Shown here: piece by piece, positions 10,661 through 21,334 of the stretch
Position numbering within the stretch: the first letter of the stretch is position 1
Layout of the letters: the number at the start of each line of letters is the position of its first letter
Origin: Adiantum capillus-veneris
Taxonomy: Eukaryota > Streptophyta > Polypodiopsida > Polypodiales > Pteridaceae
Direction of reading: 5' to 3'
DNA: 64,000 nt
Assembly (NCBI GenBank): GCA_014529385.2
Contig: CM043944.1
Span: forward strand, 62,832,248-62,896,247
Position numbers and translations under genes: made by a program
The notes under the pieces: model-generated
The model's input: the letters and a program-made list of their open reading frames with translations, nothing else
Told to the model about the DNA's origin: nothing
Databases searched by the model: none

Positions 10661-11313
10661 TGTTTTCCTCACGGTTTACAGACAGTCGTCCCAGATGACT
10701 GGTAAATGGGGAATCACAGTAGTGTATAACATTGGTGAGGAATCAACAATGTCTAAACCGACCATCGTGGTTAACTTGAAAAAATCCACAAACGCCCAAA
10801 CCGAGCCGTAACCTCGATTGGTGATTATTAGACCCAAAAGTAATCTCATAGAGATAGTGCACATAGAGTGCAAAATGCTTCATAAGCAACAACCTGAGGA
10901 ATATGTATGTCGTTCCAAATCAGCCTTTGCTAAACACTAGGGCCCATAACACCTAGTGTGCATGCATTTAGCAAAAATGAATTCGAACCTGTATATCCAT
11001 AATGATCCTTGCCAATACTTGTGGCAAATGTGATGCGCCTCGCACGCATTAAAAGGAATGTAAATAGTTTTGAAAAGAAACTAAATACTTTTAGTTGCAA
11101 TCTTTTGCAAGCCTTGCTGAAACGTCTGAATCACAATAAAAGGTGAAACATTGATCACTTCTAGGTACCGACAATGAAACTTTTTTATTAACAACTTATA
11201 GCCTTTCTATATGTATAAAAAACCATCTCTAATGTTGTTTAGCAGTACTTGTACCTTAACAAGTAGTTCTAAGTATCTCACACTTTCTGGCCATGAAATT
11301 TCTCCTGATACGT
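10661..11313. other. Element B interior, left of C
   Basis: No readable gene. It should hold earlier integrase sequence on the minus strand, but stops and shifts prevent a reading. It ends at the ACGT that precedes element C. Confidence 0.5.
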
Positions 11314-12419
11314 TGTTGGGCGCATTTCTGACACCCCATTTTTTTTAAATTTGTACATACGGACATGACGCCCAATGTCAAAAGGGCGTGTGGGCTTTCT
11401 TTTTGTGGGTTTTTTTAGCTTGCTTTAGCAAGCACATGTACATGCACTGCAAGTCGATAGTATAGTGACAGCTGTTGGGCTACTGTAAGTGCCCGTGAGT
11501 GAGTTTTTTGAAGTGAGCCTTGTATATAACTTAAACTCATGTACAAACAAAAAACAAGTTCAGCCAAAGATAAAAAATTTGCAGGTTTTAGCTCGTTCTG
11601 TCTCCTTGGTGCTCTTGGATGCAGTTTTTTGCCCCGACTAGCCTTCTCTACGTGTAGTCGTGCTGGGACAGCTCTCTGTTCGCGTCAATTTTTTCTCATG
11701 GGGGCGTATAGAATCATAAGTGCCCGTGAGTGATTTTTTTGAAGTGAGCCTTGTATATAACTTAAACTCATGTACAAACAAAAAAAAAGTTCAGCCAAAG
11801 ATAAAAAATTTGCAGGTTTTAGCTCGTTCTGTCTCCTTGGTGCTCTTGGATGCAGTTTTTTGCCCCGACTAGCCTTCTCTACGTGTAGTCATGCTGGGAC
11901 AGCTCTCTGTTCGCGTCAATTTTTTCTCATGGGGGCGTATGGAATCAATTTTAGTCATCTTCAGCTTTCTCGCCAATCATTTTTCAAGCTTTCTCTCAAG
12001 CTTTAAAGTGCCCCAATTGGAGTTGTGCTCATTAGGTTACGACTAGTTCTCTGCAGGGTTATGGCTATGGCAGCCTAGTGGCAAATTGTGTGTAGACAGA
12101 TTCGGAGGGCATGTATCTATGAATTGTGGAATTGATGTTGAAGTTGTGGGTTTGTGATGTTTTATTGTGAAAGGAGAGGCTCTTGTCTTCATATGCATTG
12201 GTCGGCGTGTGCTGTAAATCCATGCTTTGGTAGGGTTTTGCTCCTATGTGACATAGTCTCTTGGGTGGGCGACGGCTAGTAAATTCCCAACGTTCTACTC
12301 CTATTGGACTTGTGGTGTTTCAAAAGGATTTTTCAAAGCTTTTGGTGTCTTGTAGTTCTCTTTCAACGCTCTTGGGTGACATCACTATAGAGGTGTTTCA
12401 ATTTGTTTGTTTCCCAACA
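11314..12419 (+). repeat. Element C 5' LTR with internal tandem duplication
   Basis: 1106 bp. A 231-bp unit is duplicated head-to-tail (11487-11717 and 11718-about 11947); the 3' LTR has it once. Each unit contains a TATATAA box (11523-11529 and 11754-11760), so the promoter is doubled. The small open frames at 11539 and 11770 are copies of one another inside this duplication and are not believed to be genes. Confidence 0.9.
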
Positions 12420-12425
12420 GTGTTT

Positions 12426-12444
12426 TGGTGCCCGCCACCGAGGA
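12426..12444 (+). promoter_or_regulatory. Element C candidate primer-binding site
   Basis: TGGTGCCCGCCACCGAGGA, 6 bp after the 5' LTR end. Almost the same motif follows the LTRs of D (30753) and G (47440). I cannot name the complementary tRNA with confidence. Confidence 0.6.
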
Positions 12445-12483
12445 ATCGCTTCAAGTTACCTTCAGTTTACAGGTTTTGAAGAC

Positions 12484-14349
12484 ATGGCATTTAATTTTCC
12501 GGAGTGTAGTGGGAAATTAAATGAAAGTTCCAAAGCTTTCATTGAGAGAATGGAGTTTGCTTGCCTTCTTGCTCACAAGCAAGACCCAGCGTTGGTGCTA
12601 CGAATCTTCTACTTCTGTTTGAAGGGAGATGCTAGGGAATGGTTGGAAGGCTACGAAAAGGAATTACAATCAGCCCAACCTCCTCAAGTTATGACTTATG
12701 AAATGGTAAGGCATGCTTTTCTTACACACTTTCAACAGGTGGAAGACCCACAAAAGGTATGGCAGTCTATTCAAGGCTTAGTACAAGATGAAGGCCAAAC
12801 CATAGAAGACTTTGTCAAGGCATTCAATGCGTTATGGGAAAAGTGGTGTACATCTTTGGGGGCTGAAATTCCTCCATCCATGTTGAAGAAGGACAGGTTT
12901 CTTGCAATCTTGAGGAGTAACCTACGCTTGAAGGTAGAGCTTAAGCAGCCAAGGACCTTTGAGGAGGCAATTGAAATTGCAAAGAATAAAGAGTGGAAAG
13001 CAGAGCGTCTTCATCAACTTGGAATCAATGTGGAGCCAAAGCTTGAAGTGAAAGCGGTAGAGCAACCAAGGGTCTTCATCAGGGAGCCAGGTTATGATCA
13101 ACAAGCTTCTCATGATGTGAATGCCTTTCGCAAGGAGATGCAAGAGGTGGTAGGTCTTATGAAGAATCTTAGTGTGCATATGATGGGAGGTGGAAGACGT
13201 CAAAGTTATGGATATGGACGTGGTTATGGAAGCAATGAGGGTTATATAGGTGGTAGAGGAAGAAGCATGGTTGGAAGAGGGGATATGTTTCAATGCTACA
13301 ATTGTGGTGAATGGGGTCATAAAAGCCCTCAATGTGACAAGCCAAAGAGAATGGGTGGCGACATGTTTCCTCTTCCTCCACAAATTCCTTCTCGAGCTCA
13401 AGATTATGGTATTGAGATTAAAGGGGAAGCAGGACCAAGTGGATTGACAGCAGAAGAGAAGGGCAAAACAAAAGTGGTAAGCATAATCTGTTTGGAGAAG
13501 AAAGAGGATGATTTGGGAGCTATGGTCATGCCTGTAGGTAAGAGGGTTACAAGAGATCATGACATGAGTGATGCAAGTCCCAACCATAAAAGAGGGAAAC
13601 AGGTTGAAACAGGTACAGGTAAAGAGAAGAAGAAGAGAAAGCCCAGGAAACATTACAATGCATCTGACTTTCCTTTGGGGGAAGGGCAACCAAATTATAG
13701 TTTCAGGGCTGATTTGGTGGGTATAAAGGCTGACGTTACCTTTGGCCAACTCATGGAGATGTGTCCCAAGTTAAAGAGGCAATGGAAGCACGTAGTCAAC
13801 CCCATGAAGAAGGAGCCTGCAAGGGGGTCAACGAGAGTCTTGTCTTTGAATGAGCTACCTGATATATGTCCTACTATGGATGCATGGCATAAGAGGAAGT
13901 TCATTGGAGAGGCTTATATTGATGGAGGTGCACAGGTATGTGTTATTACTCAAGCTTGTGTATCAAAGTTGGGACTCAACATGGTGAAGAATTCAGGTTT
14001 TTGCATAAAGCTTGCCAACCAATCAAGGGTGAGGTGCTTGGGAGTTGTAAAGGACTTGGAGGTGGATGTATTTGATGTTAAAGTACTGATCAATTTCCAT
14101 GTTATGCCCGCGGGTATTGGTGCTTTCCCTCTCATCCTTGGAAGACCATGGTTACAGGCAACCAAAGCTATACAGGATTGGGGACATGGTACCATCACTC
14201 TCTACAATAGAAGGGGTGATAAGAAGAGGTTTGACATGGCTAGCAAGCAATCTTTGGATGCTTATTTTGATGAGAAGAGTACTCAAGTGAAGAAGAAGAC
14301 AATGGGGATGAGGGCAGTGAAGTGGAAGATAGCAGCGATAGTGATCTAG
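12484..14349 (+). CDS. Element C Gag-protease
   Basis: 621 residues from the ATG at 12484 (MAFNFPECSG), the first Met in the region matching the gag of element G (MAFSYPEFHE). Residues about 1-200 form the capsid region (GDAREWLEGYEKEL, DRFLAILRSNLRLKVEL). A CCHC knuckle, CYNCGEWGHKSPQC, lies near residue 270. A lysine-rich linker is followed by a conserved FGQLMEMCPKLKRQWK block. The protease core is AYIDGGAQVCVITQ with D-G-G, then FPLILGRPWLQ near residue 550. The last 25 codons run out of frame into a stop; the acidic stretch continuing in the -1 frame (from about 14283) is the true link to pol. Packaging and processing of element RNA is the expected role. Confidence 0.85.
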   Translation: MAFNFPECSGKLNESSKAFIERMEFACLLAHKQDPALVLRIFYFCLKGDAREWLEGYEKELQSAQPPQVMTYEMVRHAFLTHFQQVEDPQKVWQSIQGLVQDEGQTIEDFVKAFNALWEKWCTSLGAEIPPSMLKKDRFLAILRSNLRLKVELKQPRTFEEAIEIAKNKEWKAERLHQLGINVEPKLEVKAVEQPRVFIREPGYDQQASHDVNAFRKEMQEVVGLMKNLSVHMMGGGRRQSYGYGRGYGSNEGYIGGRGRSMVGRGDMFQCYNCGEWGHKSPQCDKPKRMGGDMFPLPPQIPSRAQDYGIEIKGEAGPSGLTAEEKGKTKVVSIICLEKKEDDLGAMVMPVGKRVTRDHDMSDASPNHKRGKQVETGTGKEKKKRKPRKHYNASDFPLGEGQPNYSFRADLVGIKADVTFGQLMEMCPKLKRQWKHVVNPMKKEPARGSTRVLSLNELPDICPTMDAWHKRKFIGEAYIDGGAQVCVITQACVSKLGLNMVKNSGFCIKLANQSRVRCLGVVKDLEVDVFDVKVLINFHVMPAGIGAFPLILGRPWLQATKAIQDWGHGTITLYNRRGDKKRFDMASKQSLDAYFDEKSTQVKKKTMGMRAVKWKIAAIVI

Positions 14350-16241
14350 ATGTTTCCTCCTTGTTTCTTGAAGAAGAGCATGATGAGAAACAAAGATTTC
14401 TTGGCCTTATGGAGAATGAGGATATCTCTGGTCCTTATGAGCAAATTGAAGATCTGATGCAACCCAAAGTTCAACCTAATGTCAAACAGGAGCTGATACA
14501 AGGTATGTTGTCTTCCGACTTGACTAGTCATGAGAAGGGTGAGTACCTACATATGATACAATAATTTCCCCATTTATTCATCACTTCTTATGAGGAAATT
14601 AGAGGCTTTAAGGGAGAGGAAATCCACATTCCAATCAAGGAAGGAGCTCAGCCCGTACGCCAAAAGCTAAGGAGAATGGGACAGGTACAACTTAATGCTT
14701 TAAAGGAAGAGGTAGACAAGCTTCTTGAAGCAGGTTTCATATGTCTTGTGAGCACTGCAGAATGGGTGAGTCCTGTTGTGGTCACACCCAAGAAGGATGG
14801 AAAGTGGAGGATATGTGTTGATTTTAAGCCTCTAAACGCAGCCATGAAGAGGGATCCATACCCTCTTCCTTTCATAGATGACATACTTGTATCTATTGCA
14901 GGGCATGAGAGGTATAGCGTATGTGATGGATTCTCTGGATATTTTCAGCTCACCTTGGCTTTGGAAGATCGAAAGAAGACCACATTTATCACGCCATGGG
15001 GATGCTTTTGTTATTGTGTACTTCCTTTTGGTCTTATGAATGGCTGTGCGTGGTATCAAAAGCGCGTCAACAAGGTGTTCTCTCCCTTTCTTGGCAAGTT
15101 TGTAAAGGATCTTATTGATGAATTTTGTGTTTATAGCTCTAGAAAGGATCATTGTGCAAAGCTTGGGATGGCATTGAAGCAATATGATGAAAGTGGAGGT
15201 CAACTCAACCCAAAGAAATGTCATCTTGCTCAACCAAGAGTGAAGTTTTTGGGGCATATGATCTCAGAGAATGGGATTGAAGCGGATCCTGACAAAGTGA
15301 AGGCTTTGGTGCTCCTCCCATCACCTAAAGATACAAAGAAACTTTCTACTTTTATTCAAAAGGTGAAGTATATGGCAAGGTTCATTCCTTTGTCCTCTCA
15401 ACTTCTTTATCCTCTACAACAAGTAGCAAGGTTGGATCCTCTACAATGGACAAATGAATGTGAAGAGGTTTTTCAAGGTATCAAAGAGATTCTTGGTTCT
15501 CTTCCTGCTATGAAAGCTCCTAATTGGGATAAGGAGTTTTATGTGAATCCATCAATAGGTGAGGATGCTATTGGAGCTATGCTTCTTCAACGAGGTAACA
15601 ATTCCCACTACATGAAGCCTATCTATTGTGCTAGCAGGGTGAAGCTAGATGTGGAGAGAGGCTATACTGAGGTGGAGCTCATTATGGTGAGTGTGATTTA
15701 TGCATGTATAAGGTTTAGGCACTACCTTCTCCCTAAACCATTCACATTCCTCACTAGCTACACTCTTCTACCTCAATTGGTGAATAGCCCTACTTTGTCA
15801 AAGAGGCTCATGAAGTGGATTGTGGAGCTACAGGAATTCCAATTCTCTTTTCTTGTTGAGGAGAGTACAAGGGCTACATTGGATGATTTGCTTACCTATA
15901 AGGAAAGCTCTCTTCTTCTTAAAGAGGATGCAGTGAAGAAGCAACACATGGAAGCTCCTGACATAGACAATACCTATCTATTGTTTTTTGATGGCTCTTA
16001 CAGGAAAGCGCACGGTGAAGCTTCAGGAGGTGTGGTAGTTGATGATCCTCAAGGTGCTTTGGTAACTAAAAGGAGTTTGAAGCTTACAGCACAAAGCAAC
16101 AATGAAGCTGAGTATGTTACTTTGGAGAAAGGTCTCAACCTTTGCCTTGAGCTTGGCATCCGTCGTGTGAGGGTAAGAGGTGATGCTCTTTTGGTAGTGA
16201 AGCAAGTACTTGGGGTGTGGCAAAAAAGAATCCAAGGCTGA
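14283..16241 (+). pseudogene. Element C reverse transcriptase and dual RNase H
   Basis: The frame is -1 to gag. An acidic linker (14283-14400) and one stop (TAA, 14562-14564) precede the RT. RT blocks: EAGFICxVxxxEWVSPVVVTPKKDGKWRIC form, DFKPLNAA, DGFSGYFQ and TTFITPWGCF. The catalytic block reads LIDEFCVYSS, so the second aspartate of YxDD is glutamate, and the NAPATFQ block reads NGCAWYQ. A first RNase H-like region (about 15530-15860) is followed by a second domain with FFDGSYR, NNEAEY and RGDALLVVKQ (15980-16205), the plant-type extra RNase H of the Tat branch. The frame ends in an A-run at 16221-16226 where integrase continues in another frame. Confidence 0.8.
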
Positions 16242-17779
16242 AAAATATGTGTTTTCAAGTGAAGAATCTGCTTAAGCATTTTGGAGCTTGGAGTTTAAGG
16301 CATGTGGACAGGTCTCAAAATGAAGAAGCACATGGTGCAGCGCAAGCTTCAATTGGGAAATTGTATGTGATAAGGGCTGATTCTCCTCTTTATTTGGGAA
16401 GGGAAGCTTTAGAGAAGGAGGAAGAGTTTCTACAAACAGGTATGCTTCCATCAGAGTTGGAAAAGCCAAAAAAGTGTGCCTTCCTACGTCGTGCCAAAAG
16501 GTATGTGCTACTTGGTGATGCCTTGTATATGAAGGGGGGTGATCTTGTGATAAGAAAAGTGCCTTGGAAAGAGGAAATTTACAAAATTTTAGAGGAGAAT
16601 CATGAGGGTTCTTGTGGTGGTCACTTTGCTACAAAGATCACTTTGCATAAAGTCTTGCAGGAGGGTTATGTGTGGCCAAGTGTTCAACGTGATGTTCATC
16701 ATTGGTGCAAGTCTTGTAAAGAGTGTCAAATCATGGCAAATAGGGTTCTCAAATCAGAAATTAGAGGCACCATTGTGGCTTATGATGTGTTTGAGAAGTG
16801 GGGTATTGATGCAATAGGTCCTCTACCTATGACAGCTAGAGGCAAATGTTACATACTTACTGTTGTTGACTATCTATCCAGGTGGGCCGAAGCCAAAGCT
16901 GTTAAGCACATCACGAGTAAAGATGTTTCCTTATTTATATATGAAGATATTTGCTACAATTTTGGCATGCCATTGGAGTTACTTTATGACAAGGGTCCAG
17001 GTTTCAGGGGAGAGTTGGTGGATTATCTATGTGAAAAGCTTCATGTGCATCGCAGGTTTACTACTCCATATTATCCCCAATGCAATGGCATGAATGAAAG
17101 GTTTAATGGAGAGCTCATAAGGATGCTTACAAAGATGACAAGAAACAATGTGAATAATTGGGATTTAGAGCAACCTTGTGCTCTATGGGCTTATAGGACT
17201 GCCATCAAATCAAGTACTGGTTTTTCTCCCTTCCATCTAGTTTTTGGCAAAGAGGCTTTACTTCCTATTGAGGTGGAGATACCATCCTTGAAGATGATGC
17301 TACAGGTTGAAGAAGAGCCCAAGGATTCATTCAAGGAAAGACTTTTATATTTGCAGTGTGTACAATTGGATAGGGTGTTAGCTTTTGAGCATTATGAGCA
17401 GGTCTTGAAGAAGAGTCAAGCAAAGGCAAATGAGAAGGTAAAGAACAAGGACATCAAGAAGGGTGACATGGTGCTTCGTTACAATAGTAAGCTTGATAGC
17501 ACTTTTCAAAAGAAATTTCAAATCAAGTGGCAAGGTCCTTTCTTGGTCTTAAACAGGTTTCCGAATGGCACACATCAGCTTGCTGACTTGGATGGTACCC
17601 CGCATAAAGCACGTGTGAATGGCTACAGGTTGAAGAAGTATGTTGCAAGGTTGATGACTGTGATTGAGGATAAGCCTTCTTTTGAAGAATTTTCTAATCA
17701 TGTGGTTAATGATGAAGATGAGTTGAAGACTCCCTCATGTGGTTTACAGGATCTCTTTTGTGCTGCTGATCATGAATGA
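16217..17779 (+). CDS. Element C integrase
   Basis: Integrase region in the frame -1 to RT, 520 codons. An H2C2 zinc-binding domain (NHEGSCGGHF...WCKSCKECQ, residues about 130-175) precedes the core with its acidic triad in GIDAIGP, LLYDKGPGF and GMNERFNG. The core then reads through CALWAYRTA and FGKEALLPIEV to a C-terminal part with GDMVLRYNSKLD and KWQGPFLV. No chromodomain is seen, in keeping with a non-chromovirus gypsy. The first codons overlap the RNase H end, so the protein was presumably made as part of a polyprotein. The overlap lies at a homopolymer, suggesting an indel (or a sequencing error) rather than a programmed event. Confidence 0.8.
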   Translation: MAKKNPRLKNMCFQVKNLLKHFGAWSLRHVDRSQNEEAHGAAQASIGKLYVIRADSPLYLGREALEKEEEFLQTGMLPSELEKPKKCAFLRRAKRYVLLGDALYMKGGDLVIRKVPWKEEIYKILEENHEGSCGGHFATKITLHKVLQEGYVWPSVQRDVHHWCKSCKECQIMANRVLKSEIRGTIVAYDVFEKWGIDAIGPLPMTARGKCYILTVVDYLSRWAEAKAVKHITSKDVSLFIYEDICYNFGMPLELLYDKGPGFRGELVDYLCEKLHVHRRFTTPYYPQCNGMNERFNGELIRMLTKMTRNNVNNWDLEQPCALWAYRTAIKSSTGFSPFHLVFGKEALLPIEVEIPSLKMMLQVEEEPKDSFKERLLYLQCVQLDRVLAFEHYEQVLKKSQAKANEKVKNKDIKKGDMVLRYNSKLDSTFQKKFQIKWQGPFLVLNRFPNGTHQLADLDGTPHKARVNGYRLKKYVARLMTVIEDKPSFEEFSNHVVNDEDELKTPSCGLQDLFCAADHE

Positions 17780-17806
17780 TCTAGCAGGCTAGGGTGTGGC
17801 AAACTA

Positions 17807-17964
17807 TGTTGGGCGCATTTCTGACACCCCGTTTTTTGTAAATTTGTACATACGGACATGACGCCTGATGTCAAAATGGCATGTGGGATTTCTTTTTGTG
17901 GGTTTTTTTAGCTTGCTTTAGCAAGCACATGTACATGCACTGCAAGTCGCTAGTCTAGTGACAG
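17807..17964 (+). repeat. Element C 3' LTR, left part
   Basis: Matches 11314-11470 of the 5' LTR. Interrupted after ACAG (17961-17964). Confidence 0.9.
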
Positions 17965-20625
17965 TGAAGCGGTCCGGGGCGGGCAACAAGAAGAGCAACC
18001 TCTAGACACCCTTCAAGGCTCCCGTGCTGCTCAATGGGGCTGGGGCACAACACAACACAAACCAAAACAACAAACCCACAGCCAAATCCCAACTACACAA
18101 GGGGCACCACCTAGTTTAAAAGCGAACGAGGACGCAAAAGAGGAGAATCGTTAGAGCAACCCACAAACAAGCAAGGAATTTACACTAACCCTAACACCAA
18201 TGGAACACTCTCACACACTAAAACACGAGAGAGAGAGAGAGAGAGAGAGATGGTGCTCGGGCTGCTTTGAAGTGTATCGTTAATGATCAAGCAAATATAA
18301 ATATATATATGTAAGAAAGAGAGAGAAGGGGGAAGGGGGTGCTTGTTGCACTAATGCCTTCTTACAAATCTGTCATGACCAATCAAAGTGAGATTAGTAT
18401 TTGCTCAACATAGCCTGAGTAAATTACACCACAACACATCACAAGAAAAAAGCCACCCCAATCACTGTCTTAAGGCCAGGGGAGTCCTCTCCACCCTGTC
18501 GCCCTCTTACAGCATGTGGGATTTATGGCTAAATTGATAACAGTACCCGGAGACAAGCTATCAAGAACTTACATAAAACACCAAGACACTTACACATCAT
18601 TATTGTACATGACTTCACGTTGGAAGGGAGACAAGGTATCCATGCTTAGTCCAAATTCACCCTCCTTGATTCAGCAAATGTTGGGCTTACTATAGTAAGA
18701 GAAATAATAGATTTCCTACTCTCAATTTAATGATCACTCTCTCTTACAATGGCATAGAGTTCCCTTGCTAATCACCCCTAATACAACACATACATATGTC
18801 TAATGCCAATGAGATTCCACTCAAGAGCTCCTTCTCAAGAGGTTGAGCTTGGCTTCTCAAGCTATAGCATAGTGCTCTTTCTTCTCCCCCCTTTTTGTGC
18901 TAGCTACACCCTCCTTTTATAGCAATTTTGAAGGCTAGGGTTACTCCTCTAACCATGGTTGGGTTAGATTTTCAGCAATTTATCTAATTTCTTTTGCTTG
19001 GAATTATCAAGAAGTTGGTGGGGAAAGAGAGAGGAGAGAAATGGAGGTGATAGGACTTTTCATAGTGGGTTAGTGTTAGTAGAGTTAGTATTAATTTACA
19101 AATGGAATTGGATATTTACAATGGGAGTATCCATGTAGGATACAAATAAGGAAGAAAAACTCTTAAGAGGTAAGAAAAGGTGGATTTCTTACAAGGTTGA
19201 TGCTCCAAGTGTCTTGAGTAGGGCCAATTTTGACGCTTATTGACGGTCCACTAGCTTTGACGGTACATTTTTTCTCCACTCTTGACCTTCCTTGAGAGAC
19301 AAGGTAATTGAAGTTGAGTAATCAACCACCATGATGCTGTCTTTTAAGAGAAGAGGCTGAATTTTGTGGTTTTTTTGATAGATATGGGTAATTTGGAGGA
19401 GGAAAAATGAGACTAGGTGGTCAATTTTGGAATGGAATTGTGTGTGGGAGGTATGAGTTCACCATGGTTTCTCTTATTCTTCAAGGTTGAGGAGAAGGTG
19501 AGTAGGGTGCAGAGAGGAGTGGTGAGAGAGGTGGGGATGATGAGTGGAGAAGTGTGTGTGAAAGAGGAAAATGATAAAGTGGAAGAGAGAGTGTGGCTGC
19601 ATAGCATGGGAAAACTGGGGTCCACTAATAAAATCATAGCTCACACCTCGTAGCTCAAAAAAATATGAAAAAATTTGAGGCAAAAGTTCAGCCCACGAGC
19701 TACAACTTTTGTTTGTATCACCTTTTCAAATTCGGAGAGCAAGTGAACTTTAAAAATTCAGCAAAACTGACCGTTTTTTTCCACTGCACAAGGTCCTTGT
19801 GGGATCCTTCTTTGGATGATTCTTTTAAATACCTCCAAGAGTGAGCCCTCCATAGTGCATGTATGCATGCCACCTACCCTTGACCTTATTTGGTAGGTCT
19901 ATAATTGAAGATATTGTTGAGATCATGATATAAGTGAATAGTACAACTAAGAAAATCAAATATTGAGGGGTCTAAAAAATATGTACATGTCAAATATAAA
20001 TAATATAAGTGGAAAAAATATAAAGGGGTCAAAAGAAATCTCTCTCATTATGAGGATACCATAAAAAGATAAATATTTTTGGTGTTCTAATTTTTTAGAA
20101 AAAAAACAAAATAGATGTAGGAAGGGAAAAATCACAATAGTGAAAAAATATACACATAAATAAAACTAGTTTTTTTGGATTTTTGTTGGGGTGGAGTTAC
20201 ACCAAATATAAGAGAAGCTTACATGAAAATATTTCTATATGGAATAAAGAGTATGAAAAATGGTAAGAAAAATTGTGGTAATGGTGAGGCAATGTACAGA
20301 GCATAAATAACACACACCTAGGTAGAAATATTTAAATAAATACCAAAATAATTATGAAAAAATCTTTTATTTTGGCCCTATATACAAAGAAATATTTACA
20401 TACGCATGGGCCATAATATACTTTTTTTTTTTTTTTTGGCTCAACTAGCCCAATGACTAGCTAATTGAGGGTTTTTTATTTCAGTAAGGAGATATGGGAA
20501 AAGTCCCCTAACTCACACGCACCTATATACAGTGAAAGGGTGAGGGTAACCATAGTGTTTGAGTGATTTGATAGGGTGAGATAACTCACTATGGCAATTA
20601 CAGAGAGCCGAAAAAACGGCTATCA
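17965..20625. mobile_element. 2661-bp insertion in element C 3' LTR
   Basis: Bounded by ACAG at 17961-17964 and 20626-20629; the 5' LTR has ACAG once (11467-11470) with no insertion. The inserted sequence begins TGAAGCGGTCC and ends GGCTATCA, so it could be a solo LTR (TG...CA) of unusual size. No other copy in the window confirms this. No coding domain is visible. It holds a GA microsatellite (18227-18250), an AT-rich right half and a T-run near 20422-20438. The class is unknown. Confidence 0.8.
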
Positions 20626-21334
20626 ACAGTTGTCGGGCTACTGTAAGTGCCCGTGAGTGAGTTTTTTGAAGTGAGCCTTGTATATAACTTAAACTCATGT
20701 ACAAACAAAAAAAAAGTTCAGCCAAAGATAAAAAATTTGCAGGTTTTAGCTTGTTCTGTCTCCTTGGTGCTCTTGGATGCAGTTTTTTGCCCTGACTAGC
20801 CTTCTCTACGTGTAGTCGTGCTGGGATAGCTCTCTGTTCGCGTCAATTTTTTCTCATGGGGGCGTATGGAATCAATTTTAGTCATTTTCAGCTTTCTCGC
20901 CAGTCATTTTTCAAGCTTTAAAGTGCCCCAATTGGAGTTATGCTCATCAGGTTACGACTAGTTCTCTGCAGGGTTATGGCTATGGCAGCCTAGTGGCAAA
21001 TTGTGTGTAGACAGATTCGGAGGGCATGTATCTATGAATTGTGGAATTGATGTTGAAGTTGTGGGTTTGTGATGTTTGATTATGAAAGGAGAGGCTCTTG
21101 TCTTCATATGCATTGGTCAGCGTGTGCTGTAAATCCATGCTTTGGCAGGGTTTTGCTCCTATGTGACATAGTCTCTTGGATGGGCGACGGCTAGTAAATT
21201 CCCAAGGGTCTACTCCTATTGGACTTGTGGTGTTTCAAAAGGATTTTGCAAAGCTTTTGGTGTCTTGTAGTTCTCTTTCAACGCTCTTGGGTGACATCAC
21301 TATAGAGATGTTTCAGTTTGTTTGTTTCCCAACA
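20626..21334 (+). repeat. Element C 3' LTR, right part
   Basis: Resumes the LTR at ACAG and continues to CCCAACA, with one copy of the unit that is duplicated in the 5' LTR and one TATATAA box (20681-20687). Confidence 0.9.

Larger units (their letters stand above)
11314..21334 (+). mobile_element. Element C: Tat-like Ty3/gypsy, near-complete
   Basis: LTR element with 5' LTR 11314-12419, gag-protease, RT with two RNase H domains, integrase, and 3' LTR 17807-21334 split by a 2661-bp insertion. LTRs start TGTTGGG and end CCCAACA, a perfect 7-bp inverted repeat. Possible target duplication ACGT (11310-11313) and ATGT (21335-21338), differing by one transition. LTRs are very similar outside the duplication in the 5' copy and the insertion in the 3' copy, and long frames remain, so this is one of the younger elements. 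It is inserted in element B. Confidence 0.9.

Noticed and set aside
11539-12006. Two near-identical small proteins beginning MYKQK
   Set aside because: They are copies of one unit inside the duplicated 5' LTR of C and also lie in non-coding LTR sequence; no domain is visible.
12922-13749. 275-codon open frame on the minus strand
   Set aside because: Antisense to the gag of C, which has clear domains; no motif of its own.
14283-14349. Programmed -1 frameshift between protease and pol of C
   Set aside because: No canonical slippery heptamer is present in the zero frame, and E breaks at a different sequence; single-base indels explain both as well.
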